NCBI RefSeq assembly: GCF_024713945.1 | Contig: NC_134678.1 | Location: 186,001-250,000, forward strand | Direction of reading: 5' to 3' | From: Dermatophagoides farinae | Lineage: Eukaryota; Arthropoda; Arachnida; Sarcoptiformes; Pyroglyphidae | DNA length: 64,000 nt | In this document: positions 26,401 through 38,193 of the stretch, one piece after another | How positions within the stretch are numbered: the stretch's first letter is position 1 | Layout of the letters: each line of letters starts with the position of its first letter | The notes under the pieces: generated by a model | Databases searched by the model: none | What the model was told of the DNA's origin: nothing | Seen by the model: the letters and a program-made list of their open reading frames with translations, nothing else | Program-made: the position numbers and the translations under genes

Positions 26401-29400
26401 CTTGTTAATATCGAAAACATAAAGGTAAGAAAACAAAAATGAAACAATTTTCTTCACTGGCTTGTGTTGTTTAAAGTTGAAAAACCACTGTGTGTGTGTG
26501 TGTGTGTGTTGATCACACATGGTATATATTCACTTTAAAGAAAAACAATTCAAAAAAAAAACGATCAAAGAATTCACCCAAAGTCTCTCTCAATCACTGA
26601 ATCGAATAGATAGATAAGATAGATAGATAGCAGAGAGCCACAGCAGGAGTTCAAAGTTTTTTTTCAGGCAGAAGATTTCATCTTTCTTTCTTTTTTTTTA
26701 CCATTGTCTCAATGGTAAAAAACATGCTTGATGATAATTCGCCATGGTCAAATTAGAATTTAAAAATTTGAACGAACAAAAAAAAAAAACTTTGGAGGTC
26801 CATTCACCGTAACCAAACAAATAGCGATTGAAAAAAAAAATTCGATCCCTACGTCTTTGTGTTCGTTGATTCGATAATCACAAAAAAAACTGGCTTCTCA
26901 TGTGACTTTTTCACATTCAAACAACACACACACACATAGAAAACATTTAGAAAAAAAATTGTCTCCAAAAACCACCACCACCACCACCAGAATGGATATG
27001 TGGCAAGTGCAAAAAATATAAATTTTAATGAATGACACATACACACATGTGTTCATTTGAAAGCCTTGATTGTGAATGAAAAAAAAAGAATCTCAAATTA
27101 CAACATGTGAACAAACAGACACAGACACACACACAGGAAATTTCATTCCAAATACATTTCGGATATAAATTTTCTCTTTTCTGGCCATATAGGCCATCAT
27201 ATACTCATACTCATCATCATTATTTTCATTCATTGACAGAGTGAATTTCCAAGTTATTTCCGATTTTCGCGGCTAATAATAATCATCATCGTTATTATAA
27301 ATAATCATAATCAATATCGGTTTTTTTTCTATGAAAATTGAAAATCCGGTTGAATGATCATGAGCAATTCTCGCATTTACATTTCAATGTCCAAGGATGG
27401 ACAATTCATATGAGAAAAGAAAGAAAAAAAATCTGGCCAATTTAGCCTATTGTTTATCCAGAAATTTTTTTTTCGTGCTGGTTTCTGATCGATTTTTGGA
27501 AAAAAACAGATTTTCGTTTAGTTCAATACAAATGAATTATAGATTGGTATATAATCATAATCATCATAATCGCCTTTATTTCAATCACAAATCGTTTTTA
27601 GGTGACTTTCGGTTTTCTGTTTTGTTTAAATTCTCTTTATTCAAATCTCACACACACAGAAAACGAATGAATGAATGAATTGAATAAATTGTTTGAATCA
27701 TTCGCTTTTGGTTGTCAAAAAAAAATTTTTGGTTTTTTTGTTTGTTTGTTTGAAATTGGGGTGTCCTGTGTGTATTGCTCATTTTTTTTCTTCACTGGAT
27801 CTGACTTGTGTGTGTGTGAATGTTGAATTTTTGTTGGAAACTAAACAACAAAAGACTCACAAAGAGAGAGAAAGAGAGAGAGAGAGAGGTGACGGCCATT
27901 CTAAATTTTTTGGCTTTGGCTTATTATTATTGGGTTAGGTCCTGGCCCGTTAGTTTAGTTTAGTTTTCAGTGAACGACTTTTTCCTCATCAATGAATTTC
28001 AACAACACATAGTACACATCAAACACGTATTTTTTTTTGCCTTGGTGTGTTTGTACATTTCGGGAAAAAAGCGACACGAGCATTTTCAGCCGCGCAAGTT
28101 CCAATTGTTTGTTTGTCAAGCGTCAAAAATCGTTGGCAATCATCATTCATTGATGATGATGATGATGATGAACATTGGAAAACTTAACTGAAGTGAACCT
28201 CAAATGACATATATTACAATGAATTAAAATCAATGAATGAATAGAGGATCCATGTGTTTGCCAATCTTTTGTTGTTGTTGTTGTTGATGGGTTGGGCAGC
28301 AAACCCGATTCTCCTAATTGGATTTGATCCTCGTTTCGTTTTTTTTTGTTTGTTTCTGGTTTTATACACCTTGATTCGATTCGGTATAGAATTCCAATTT
28401 TTCAGATTCATTCATCAGATGATGATGATGATGGAAGAGAAAAAATTGAATTCCTCAATTTTTTCTGTCAATTCATCGATCAAGTATTGATTTTTTGTTC
28501 ATTTCATCATGATTTATCAATAATTTATCTGTCTGTTTGGTGAAAAATTTTGTTTTGTTTTGTTTTGTTTCACTAGCGAATGATGACCTGTATAAAAAAT
28601 TCATGATAAATTCACCAAGAGATCGAGAAATTGACTAAATCGAACACAACGATTGCAAAGTGTTTCGTTCATAAACTTATGAAAATCAAATACAATTGTT
28701 GTGGTGGTGGTGGTGGTGGTGCACACAAGGTCAAGTCAAACAATAAAAAATGCAAAAAAATCAGTTTATTACGGTTTTTCTCCACCATTTAAACAATGAA
28801 GATGATATACAAAATTGAAAGAAAAAAAGTTCAAACGACAAAAAAAGAAAAATATCAAAATCAGAAAAAAAAGAAAGAAAGAAAACGTTAAATGCTCAGG
28901 AGGTAACCAAACCAAAAAAAAAAAAAAAAAATCAAACGGTATGAAACTAAACAACAAACAAATACATACATAGATTGAATGGGAAAATTGATGAAAGACA
29001 ACGTTTTAAACGTCAGTTTTCTACTTCTCCTGAATGAATATATTAACTGAACGAGAATCTGGCTAATCCCAATGACTTGACTGTGTGTTTGTGTATAATA
29101 AACGTCAATAAAGGTCAAACATGTGTTTGACACGACCAAAGAGAGAGAGAAAGAAAAACGAAAAAGATTTCTCTTCAACCAAAGAAACAAAACAGAAAAA
29201 ACGTTTGGTTGGTTGTTTATGGGGTGTTTTCACCATTCACCACCACGAAAAACGAAGAAAAAATTCCATCAAAATGAAAAAGGAAAAAAAATCAATCGAA
29301 TATGGTGAAGGAATTAAACCCCGAAACGAAACAGAGAAAAAAAACGTGAGACATTCATAAATAATATCCCACACACACACACACAATTGTACCAATAATC

Positions 29401-32400
29401 GATAAACAAGGGTTCGGTACACAATACATCCTGGAACACAATTGTGGAACAACAATATTTTGAGAAGAACAGAGGAAAAAAATGAAAAGCTTATTATTAT
29501 TATTTAAGATTGGAACGATTTTTCTCTCCATTTGTTTTTTTTTTACTGAGTGATCAGCACAAAACAAAACAAAACGAAAAGATTATTTTGGATTTGTTTG
29601 TGTCGTGAAATACCATCGGGAGACAACAACTAATATTTTGTGTCATTACTATATCAGTATTTTTTTTTATCCGATAAATTGACAATAAACGAATACAAAA
29701 AGCTCTTTTTTCTTTCTCTCTCTCTCTAACAAAAGCGGAATTATCATCATTATTATTAATCGACTTAAATTGTCTATATATTTAATAGATCTTTAATTGC
29801 TTTATATGAATGGCCAAAAAAAAACCGGACACACAGAGATTTAATTTGTTGTTTTCCGTTACCGGAAATATTTTTCACAATATTGATCGGATTTAATTAT
29901 GGAAAATTTTTAACCGAAAACACCAATTGTGTTAATCATCAGAGAAAAGAAACCAAGTATGTGTGTGGCCAGTGGAACCAACATCGATAAATCAATTAAC
30001 AATTTTTTTTTCTCGTTGGCAAATATAATTTCTGAATGAATTACAACACAGACAAACATTCAAATAGACTACTGTTCTGTTTGGTTACAATTTACAATCG
30101 GTTGGCAATAATAATAATGATGATGATGATGATAAGGCAAACAACCACCAACAATGAGATTTGGTCGAAAAAAAAAAATTTCTGGCACTATCGTTCACTT
30201 CAAGTTTTATGATGGGCCAATAAAAAAAAAAATTTCAAACACAAACAAACAAACAAACAAACAATCATCAAGTAGCCATAATGATGATAATTGTAAATTG
30301 TAATAGAACAAAATAGATACTTAGGCCCACTAATAATCGATAACAACAAGAACCAAAGTGATACATTCATTCATTCATTCAAAAAAAATTTTTATAGTTT
30401 TATGGACGATTAATGATTTCGAGAATCGAGAATTTTTTTGATCCAAGATCCCCCAAAAAAAATTTGCTCAGCTGTCTCTGTGTGCGTGTGGATTTTTTTT
30501 TTTGCTGTTGTTCATTTTCACAGGTGTTTGCACACCATATTCTTCAAATTCAATTCATTCCAAACATATTCGCCTTCTCACCAAGGTAATTTTCAATTTT
30601 CAGGTATGTTTTTCTTTTTCCATTATTACCACCACCATCACCACTTGACAATAAGTTGGCTAAATTTTTTTTTCAACAACAACAACAACAACAAATTTTC
30701 GTTGTTTTGTTCTCGAAGACAAAAAAAATGTTCGAGATACAATAACAACAACAACAACAACAACAGAACAGAACTTGAGTGAAATTTTTTCATTTTCTTA
30801 ACAAGAAAAAAAAACCTCTGAACGATTCACAACAAGACAGGCACTGAGAATCGTTCTCTATATACCTGACGAGGGTTACATTCGAAAAAAAACCACGCAG
30901 GTAACTTGTTTTTTTTTTCTTTTTTTTCATGATTGAAATTATGAAAAACCAAGCATACAAGTATAAGCAAACAACCGAGAACAAACGAGAAATGAAAAAG
31001 GAACAAAAAAGAAAAATTTCTGTTTGAAAATTGTCGATTCAATCAACATAGGTATGTATGTGTGTCTTCCATCATCATCATCATCATCATCAACAACAAC
31101 AACAACAAACAACAACGAAACAAAATGAAAAAAAAAATCTTGAACTAAAACTAAGAGAAAAAACTGGCCATCATCATCATCATCATCATCAACATCATCA
31201 TAAGTTATATATGAAGAGGATGAAAAAGATAAAAAAAAAGAAGATGATGGCCATCATTTTCATCTTTCGAGTTCATCATCATCATCATGTCCATCTTTGC
31301 GCGATGGGTTCAGTGTGTTTTTGGTTGATTCCACTGAATTATTTTTTTTTTCGTTTAAAAAAAGTGTATATGATGATGAAGCCAGTGACTGCGGGGCATT
31401 CTTTTCCTTTTTCATCATCATCATCATCATCATTCAAGCTTCATTCATTCATTCTTCCTTAACACACACACACACAAACAAACAGACAATTTATTCAATC
31501 TTCTCTAATCTTCAAACAGCATGTGCAAATGAAATATTTTTTTGAATTAAAATGGTGGAAACAAAAACGAAAAACAAAAAGAAAAAAAAATCATTTTCTT
31601 AACGAGAATGAAATATGAAATCTAGCCAGGTTTCATTCTCAAACGTACACATACATTAATCATCGTGTATCGAAGATAAACTTGTTGTGTGTTGATCATC
31701 GTCATTTTGATTCAAAGACGAAAAAGAAAAACACTTTGTTCATCATCATCATCATCATCATCATGGATGATCATACTACTGACTGATTGATTTTGTATAT
31801 ACTAGAATGTATAAATGAATAAATCTTTTTGTTGATTTTAGAGCAATCACTACTACAAACAAGTGAAATAGAAAATGAAATTCTCCAAATTTGAATTTTG
31901 TTTATGGTGCTGTTGGTCAGCCATCATTATTTTCAAAAACAAACACACACACACACACTTTTTGATAGTTAAGAGAGTTTTGGAGAAATGTTTTTTTTTC
32001 TATAAACAATTTTTCGGTTCAAATTCTAAGAATCAAGACTCTGTTAGTGTTTAATTTTCAAAAAAACAAAAACCCCATAAACATAAACAAAATCATCCAT
32101 CTCTCTCAAAAGATTTCCTGTAGAATGAAAATTCATTCACATCCAGATTAAATTCACAACAAAAACAAGACTAAAAAACATCCACCCACACACACACATA
32201 GATGTTTGTAACCACAACAACAGGATTTAGAATCGCCGATTTATTGAAATTAAACTGATGTGCAATAAAACCAAATGGATTGTGTTTTTTTTTTACAACG
32301 GATAACCGACAAACAAAACAAATGGCGGTATAAGTGTTTATGGATTTTTTTTTTCGTTTTGCAAATTGGCAAACGAAATAAATAAATAAATAAATTTTGG

Positions 32401-35400
32401 CTATGCGCTACCTGCTATGTTTGCCAACAACAACAACAACAACAACAAAAAATGTGACTATCAACTACTACTGTTTTTACCACCACAAAAATCATCATTG
32501 CACGGATATTATTTTGAATATAAATCAAGTAGTAGCCATATTAAAGAGGTTTTTTTTTGCCATTCGATTAATTTGCAAAATAAAAACAAAAACAAGGTGT
32601 GTTAATTGAAAAAGAATTTTTTTTCAATGCATGAAAAATTATCGATTTTTTTTCCTAGTGGATTCCGAATCGAATAAATCAGAAAATCGAACACTTGACT
32701 TTTTCTTCGTTCGATTCAAGTTTTGGATAGAAATTCTTTTTTAATCTGAGAGAAATTGTTATTACATCTCAGCATCCCGAACAAACAAACTATTTTTTTT
32801 TCTACATTTTCCATGATGATAAGATTTTGACTTTGACGACCTTTTTTTCATCATCTATGAACAGGGAGGGGGGCCACTACTAAAGGTAAAAAGTCGATAG
32901 ATTTTTCGGTTTATCGGTATTTTGATGTATTTAGACAAAACAACATTTCTTGTTGGTTTGTTTAAGTGTGTGTGTGTATGTGTGTGTTAACCTGCTAAAA
33001 ATGTTTGCCTATCATTTTGGCCTATCGAAAGCTTTTTACTTATGTGTTTGAGATTCAAACATAATCATCATCATCAATAAATAGAGAGAGAAATGAAATG
33101 AAATGATGATGGTGATGGTGATGATGATAAAATGCTGTTAGATTTATTTACGACATTTTAATGCATTGGTATTCACACACTCGCACACACACACACACAC
33201 TAAAATAATGGCAAACATACAACAACAAATAATACACAGAGCTCGTCATATACAAATCAAACAAAAAACCGAAATAACAACAAAAAAATGTCAACAACGA
33301 TATGGATCATCGGATTTTTCTTTTTTGCCTGTTGTTCGGCGGCTTAAAATTATGATTGAAATGGTAGTAGGTGTTGTATGTATTTTGTTTTGTTTGATCA
33401 CAATGTCGATGGATAAGAATAATAATAAAAAAAATTTCCAATTTACTTACCGAATAACAAACTTGATGATCAGGTGTTGATGCACTATCAGAATGATGAC
33501 CATGATCAGAACTACCACCACCATTACCACGTAAACCACCAATTCCACCATTAGATGATGAACCACCACCACCACCAAGACCAATACCAGGTGGTCCACC
33601 ACTACCATTACTTGAACTATTATTATTATCACCAAGATCGGGTTTTGTATCCCTTTCATCGATGACCAAATCAATGGGCATTTTCCCTTTTAAACAGCTG
33701 ATGTAACGTTGACAAAAATTGTCACATAATTCATGTACCTAAATTGTCAAAAATGAAAATGAAAATGATTCATAATTAATAAAGAAAAAAAATGTAAAAT
33801 TTTCAATTATCATCAATTATAAACGATCCGAAAACAGTCATTTAAACAAAAAATTGGCCCGATCATATCATCATCATCATCGAGCATAATATTAATATTA
33901 TCTCCCTCTATCATCATCATCATCAATTTTTTCATCGGCGATGAAATGAAAAACTATACTTAATAAGTTTCGAACAAAAAAAAATGATGATGATAACCAA
34001 CAAGACAAGACATCACATTTTCCGACATGTCAACAACATCGAATGGCCTATTCAAAATAAAAAAAAATCCCTGTTTCTCTATCTCATTCATATCGTTCAT
34101 CATTTCGTATTTTTTTTCTCGGTTGATCTTATTTCGATTTTTTTTGAAAAGCTTGTTTTCATCACCATGTTGTTATTTCATGAACAAATAACATACCTGA
34201 ATATCAGGCTAGGTAATAATAGAAAGAAAAACAGAAAAAAAGATTCAAATCACACACACACACATGGATAGACACAAGTTATCATCATCATATCAAATTG
34301 ACATTCACGAATCTTATGAATTTTTTTTCCATATGATGAGAATGATATGAACCATTCTATTTGACCTCTATTTGGATGAAAATTCTTGACAAGCAAAAGA
34401 AAAATCTAAATTGTCTTGTTCATCAAATAAAACCTTAAATTATAAAGCAAGAATCACAGAGATGAAAAAAAAGAATTCAAAATGAATGGTTGAACAAAAT
34501 CGACCACCACAATATCATTATTTTTGTTACAAACTTTTTTTTTGAAAAAATTGCTGGTCGTTTGAGCATCATAATAATAATCATTATCATAATAATCATC
34601 GGATGATGATGAGATGATGGACCTGACAAGTCAAATCTAGTGAACCACAACCAACCAAAGGAATTACGCCAGGCTTGTTGTTTTCGGGATCGTTAATCGG
34701 TGGTGGTATTGGTGGTAACGTTTTACACAAACGATTTGACAATGGAATCAAAAAAAAAAAAAAAAAAAATAAGCCTTATATAGTGGCGTTGTTGTTGTTG
34801 TTTTTTTCCACAGAACAACAACAAACCTAGTGATTACCCTATCTATCTAATAGGATGATAGACAATTTGATTGACAATGTAAAATGCTTCAATGAACCCA
34901 GAGAGCACCTTAACCTGCTATTTATGTGCAAAGTTCAAAGGTAACAATTGATTTGACATTGAATAAAATTGGAATTCAATCAATTTCGATCAATTATAAA
35001 AAGTTTTTTAAGAAAAAAAAACATCAATCAGGGTCTAATCAATTGTTGTTTGGCAATTAAAAGAACAGAAAAAGAAATTTTACACATACCTTTTCAAGTT
35101 CAAGAAGATGGAACCTTAACACTTGAATTGCTTGAACCATCTACATTATAATGATATGAATTCCATTTTAGAATGATAAAATTTGACAGTTATAAGACAG
35201 GACACAACTTACCAAACTATCTAATTCAGGATTCGGTACATAGTATGGTTTTTCTTGACGAATCTTGTTTGAAATCAAAAAAAATGAATGAATGAAATTA
35301 TTATTGATCTGGAAACAAATGACTGTTTACCTGTTTAGCAAATACAGCAATATCTTCATTAAATGATTCTGATGAGCAAACATCACCACCGGTAACACCA

Positions 35401-35869
35401 GGTTCTCTTGGTGTACAGGTGGCCAATTCACATTTTTCAAATATTAATGCCAATAATGGAAATAATGGATGTCTGTGAAAAATGAATGCAAATTTGTCAA
35501 TTCAATGCATTTGGATGGAATAAATGGATGAAAAAACATACCCATAGATTGCATCCTTGTCTCTTTTGTCTGCCATTTGTCCCAACATTGGACCATTGTT
35601 TGACATAACATGGTGATTATTATTATGATAAGAATTATGCATCGATGATGGTGGTGGTGGTGGTTGTGGCTGTGGTGTACCATGATTCGATAGATGAGCT
35701 GCTACATGTCCTGATCCTAAACCGGACATTGTTGCATATGGATTCTCCATCGATCCATAAAGCCCGTCATCATACTGTTGTTGGTCAAATGAAATAAACA
35801 TATGAAAAAATGACACCAAAATTCGTTATTCGTTGTTTGTTGTCGATGTCTTACCCTATGGGCCATCAT
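6779..35869 (-). CDS. hth: Homothorax/Meis TALE homeobox transcription factor
   Basis: Three-amino-acid-loop homeodomain protein that partners Extradenticle/PBX and Hox proteins. Twelve coding exons: 35869-35855, 35774-35542, 35472-35331, 35263-35213, 35140-35090, 33738-33451, 21144-21003, 12019-11868, 11770-11694, 7358-7300, 7230-7135, 7059-6779, giving 528 residues with every phase consistent. The start MMAHR-YDDGLYG fits the family start (MAQRYDDL). The MEIS/PBX-interaction domain is about residues 84-194: [76 protein letters not shown] Gly/Ser/Asn-rich linker follows. The homeodomain is about residues 331-393: [56 protein letters not shown], split by introns after FQHLT and inside the Trp codon of NNWF. 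The C-terminal tail is rich in His and Met. The gene occupies 29 kb because of giant introns. The number of 5' noncoding exons is unknown. Confidence 0.96.
7359..11693 (-). other. hth: hth intron inside the homeodomain coding region (4.3 kb; 7359-11693)
   Basis: Donor GTAAGT next to 11694, acceptor CAG next to 7358. It splits the Trp codon of NNWFINARRR. Content is AT-rich low-complexity DNA with (CA)n and (GAT)n tracts (for example 7450-7466, 8080-8096, 8463-8483, 9136-9151). I found no coding sequence that resists inspection. It contains one exact PBX/MEIS composite site at 11132-11141. Confidence 0.85.
11132..11141 (-). promoter_or_regulatory. Exact PBX/MEIS (Exd/Hth) composite site in hth intron
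   Basis: CTGTCAATCA on the plus strand is TGATTGACAG on the minus strand, the canonical PBX-MEIS/PREP decamer (established consensus). It sits in hth's own intron. Autoregulation is inference. Confidence 0.4.
12005..12022 (-). promoter_or_regulatory. hth: Tandem in-frame 3' splice acceptors just upstream of the homeodomain
   Basis: Two AG acceptors 12 bases apart open the same exon. One starts it at 12019 (adds Gly-Ser-Phe-Leu before Gly-Asp-Ala-Ser), the other at 12007 (starts with Gly-Asp-Ala-Ser). Both keep the frame from the preceding phase-1 donor at 21003. The proteins would differ by four residues in the acidic linker before the homeodomain. Use of either site has to come from transcripts. 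Confidence 0.6.
15094..15103 (+). promoter_or_regulatory. Exact PBX/MEIS (Exd/Hth) composite site in hth intron
   Basis: TGATTGACAG, an exact copy of the PBX-MEIS/PREP decamer, immediately followed by an AT-rich palindrome-like stretch containing GATATCGAT. It lies in the 9 kb intron of hth. Function is inference. Confidence 0.4.
15336..15434. repeat. Two long (CA)n microsatellites
   Basis: Uninterrupted CA tracts at 15336-15361 and 15406-15434 separated by 44 bases, both on the same strand. They are among the longest dinucleotide runs in the window and lie inside an hth intron. They are candidate Z-DNA-forming and length-polymorphic sites. Confidence 0.9.
18699..18717. repeat. (AG)n microsatellite
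   Basis: About nine AG units in the 9 kb hth intron, preceded by a short GA-rich stretch. Confidence 0.85.
19502..19528. repeat. (TGG)9 microsatellite
   Basis: Nine TGG units in an hth intron, unusually G-rich for this AT-rich region. A similar (TGG)n run is at 28701-28719. Confidence 0.85.
20396..20431. repeat. Compound (GT)n(GA)n microsatellite
   Basis: A GT run passes directly into a GA run of about ten units. It is intronic in hth. Confidence 0.85.
21145..33450 (-). other. hth: hth giant intron (12.3 kb) between linker exons
   Basis: Donor GTAAGT next to 33451, acceptor TAG next to 21144. The interior is low-complexity DNA: (CA)n, (ATC)n such as 31072-31091 and 31741-31764, (CAA)n, poly-T and pentanucleotide runs such as TTTTG at 28548-28569. 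Open frames inside are made of simple repeats (poly-His, Asn, Thr, Val) and are not supported as genes. Position in a Meis gene makes enhancers likely, but I can point to none with confidence. Confidence 0.85.
33739..35089 (-). other. hth: hth intron (1.35 kb) with a poly-A(20) tract and an unexplained higher-complexity island
   Basis: It joins LELEK to VHELC in phase 0. It holds an uninterrupted A20 tract at 34750-34769 and, beside it, about 130 bases (34621-34749) that look less repetitive than the surrounding intron and are open on the minus strand. No matching splice acceptor phase was found, so it is not called an exon. A near-match PBX/MEIS site (TGATTGACAA) is at 34868-34877. Confidence 0.75.
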
Positions 35870-37658
35870 TGATGATTTTTTCTTGTTGAATACAAAATCA
35901 AACGATGAAAATTATTAGATGAAAACAACAATCAACACAACACAACACAATATTCACTATAGTGATGAAGAAGAATTTTAAAAAAAAAACAAAACACAGA
36001 TTCACAGAAAATAAACTTGAACACATAAAACACAAATGATACACGTACTTTTTTGATTTGATTCAAAATTTGGAATGAAACCAAACAAAACAAAACAAAA
36101 AAAAAAAAAAAAAACACAAACACTGATTGATTGATGAAACAAAATGATCGTTTGATTGAGATCAACGGTAGTGAATCATTGATGATTTACTTTTTTTTTG
36201 AAAAATTTTCAAATTAAACCAAACACTACAAGTGTGATAATTTTCAATGGCAAGAAATTAAATGGTTGATAATTTTTTTTTCTCCAACAACAACGACTAC
36301 GACAATGACGACGAAACACAATATCAATGATGATCAATGATGATGATGATGATGTACGTGAAAAATAAATTCCAATCAACCAACCAAACAGAAAAATGCG
36401 TTAATCTCAATCATTAAAAAAAAATTGCTAGCGTGAAAAACAAGATGAAACCATTTAGTGGTTGTTGTTGTTGTCGTTGTTTGGTGGAATGAAACTAAAT
36501 CAGTCAGTCGCATATTACCAACATCATTTCTTATTACCATTTGTGAATGAAGATAATAATAAATGAATGATGATGATGATGATGATGATGAGGATTTTGC
36601 TTTGAAAAGAATAATATACGCATGTTCAATTTAGAAAAAAAGTAGCATTTTCAATGAATGGATGGCCTGCTGTTGTTGTTGTTGTATCGTTAGTTTGTGG
36701 TCTTCAATGGTTTTTTGCCATAACAATAATGATGATGGTGATCATCACGACGACGACGACAACGACGATTGGAAAGACCGCCTTGTTTTCAACATTTGTC
36801 CATCCCATTCAATGAGGAGTATCATTTTACCATTTGATCAATTGGATGTTCACGCCTGATGGGCCGTACAATGTATAAAACGAGAAGGATAAAAAAACCA
36901 ACGCCAAAAACAACAATATTCATTCATTCACCACATATATAAAACTTGACAATCTTTTTTCGCCTTTTTCAAAAACACAAACGGACTTGAATGATTGTGA
37001 GGATTCATGCGTCAAAAAACAACAAGCAGCAGCCATCGTTAATATATACACATACATTCCGTATATATAAATTGGTGGTGGCAATGTTTTTAAACGACGA
37101 GAATGATTCGAATTGAATTGAATTGAATTGAATGATGACGCCAATGAATGGTGTGTTTATCATCATCATCAATATGCAAATGGCAAAAAGAAAAAAAAAA
37201 TAAAAATAAGCAATCGTCGTCGTCGCCATCCTTGCGAAATGAATTTTTCTTTCTTTCGAATGTTTGTTGAGTTTGTTGAATTTCAATGATGATGATGGTC
37301 ATTCGGGCCTCTTGGAACATACAGGTATCCATCATTCATTCATTGATTTGTGTATGGCGCCATAAACCAAATGGTCAAATGTTTGTTATTTATGGCAATG
37401 AAAAATTACATTTTTCCACATTTGGGTGCGACAATGATGATCAAAAGCATAAAAAAACAATGTCGTCGTTGGCGTTTTTCCTTATAAGTGTGATCCAACC
37501 CATTAATTAATCATTCATTGATCGATGACAGATACTTTTTTCTCGGGATCCATGATCAAATACCTGATGCTCAAACAAATTGCAAAAAAAAACAGGAGAT
37601 ATCAAACACACACACACATCACAGACAAAAAAACAAAAACAATTTGGCGCTCAAACAG
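35870..37658. other. hth upstream region: 5' UTR/promoter space, no gene recognised
   Basis: About 1.8 kb between the hth start codon and the 3' end of CHCHD4. It holds poly-A (36098-36113), (GAT)n (36568-36590), (GAATT)n around 37113-37133 and short chance ORFs. The hth 5' UTR and promoter must lie here or beyond, but I could not place the first noncoding exon. ATGGCGCCATAA at 37354-37365 repeats a 12-mer found at 6238-6249. Confidence 0.6.
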
Positions 37659-37674
37659 TATCGCCATCTATTGA
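37659..37674 (-). promoter_or_regulatory. CTCF-like motif at the 5' side of hth
   Basis: On the minus strand TCAATAGATGGCGATA, 12 of 16 matches to the remembered core CCACCAGATGGCGCTA. It lies beyond the CHCHD4 poly(A) signal and points toward the motif at 6231-6246, so the two are convergent around hth. Weaker match than the first; inference only. Confidence 0.35.
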
Positions 37675-37693
37675 TGACGAGCAAGAATAAATT

Positions 37694-37699
37694 TTTATT
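37694..37699 (-). terminator. Poly(A) signal candidate for CHCHD4
   Basis: AATAAA on the minus strand, 63 bases past the CHCHD4 stop codon. Confidence 0.55.
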
Positions 37700-37761
37700 G
37701 ATTTGGAAATTTTTATTTCTACAAAACAAGATGATCATTTCATTTAGGATTCAACACATTT

Positions 37762-38193
37762 CTAAACATTTGATTTTAATTGTTCCATTTGATCAATGTC
37801 GAGTTGTTGTTGTTCACTAGATTGAATAAAATCAGCAGGTTCAGCATTCATAGCGGCATTTTCATTAGCATAAAGATTTGGATATCTGGTCATACAATTA
37901 TTCATTTCGATAAATTTATCCACACATTCGGAACCTTTAACTTCGTTGGTGGAATAATGAAAACAACTGAATGCTTGTCGAAATTCATAACCACAAGGTC
38001 CGGAAGCCATTCCACCTAAACATGGGCAATTGAAATTTAATTCACCATTCGGCATGATAAGACCACGACTTTGATCGCTTTCAGGCAATTCTGGTAGCTT
38101 CAATGACTCTGTGGATGGTCGATTATTTTCATAATCTTGTTTGGTGATGAAAACAATCTGATCCTTCGGTGATGCTTGCTCACACGATGACAT
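37762..38193 (-). CDS. CHCHD4: CHCHD4/MIA40 mitochondrial intermembrane-space oxidoreductase
   Basis: Single-exon CDS of 143 residues. MIA40 oxidises incoming cysteine-motif proteins in the mitochondrial intermembrane space and passes electrons to Erv1/ALR (family knowledge). The redox-active CPC motif is at Cys56-Cys58 (NFNCPCLGGMASGPCGYEF), followed by the twin CX9C pairs Cys67/Cys77 and Cys90/Cys100 that staple the helical hairpin. FSCFHYSTNEVKGSECVD is close to the human sequence. The start MSSCEQ resembles the animal form, which lacks the membrane anchor and presequence seen in yeast. The C-terminus is acidic and Gln-rich as usual. Length matches human (142). Assignment is secure. Confidence 0.97.
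   Translation of the reverse strand: MSSCEQASPKDQIVFITKQDYENNRPSTESLKLPELPESDQSRGLIMPNGELNFNCPCLGGMASGPCGYEFRQAFSCFHYSTNEVKGSECVDKFIEMNNCMTRYPNLYANENAAMNAEPADFIQSSEQQQLDIDQMEQLKSNV

Noticed and set aside
31058-31462. ORF rich in His and Gln with several poly-His runs
   Set aside because: Produced by (ATC)n and (CAA)n microsatellites in the 12.3-kb hth intron.
32010-32045. GGTTCAAATTC resembling a tRNA B box
   Set aside because: No matching A box at the right distance, no acceptor stem or anticodon arm could be drawn.
33301-33480. Read-through of the hth linker exon past its donor as a homeodomain-less isoform
   Set aside because: The donor at 33450 is a perfect GTAAGT and the next exon joins in frame. 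Read-through is possible in principle, but nothing in the sequence singles it out.
34969-35151. Plus-strand 60-codon ORF with a protein-like composition
   Set aside because: It is the antisense of the hth exon encoding [14 protein letters not shown]; the hth reading is conserved across animals.
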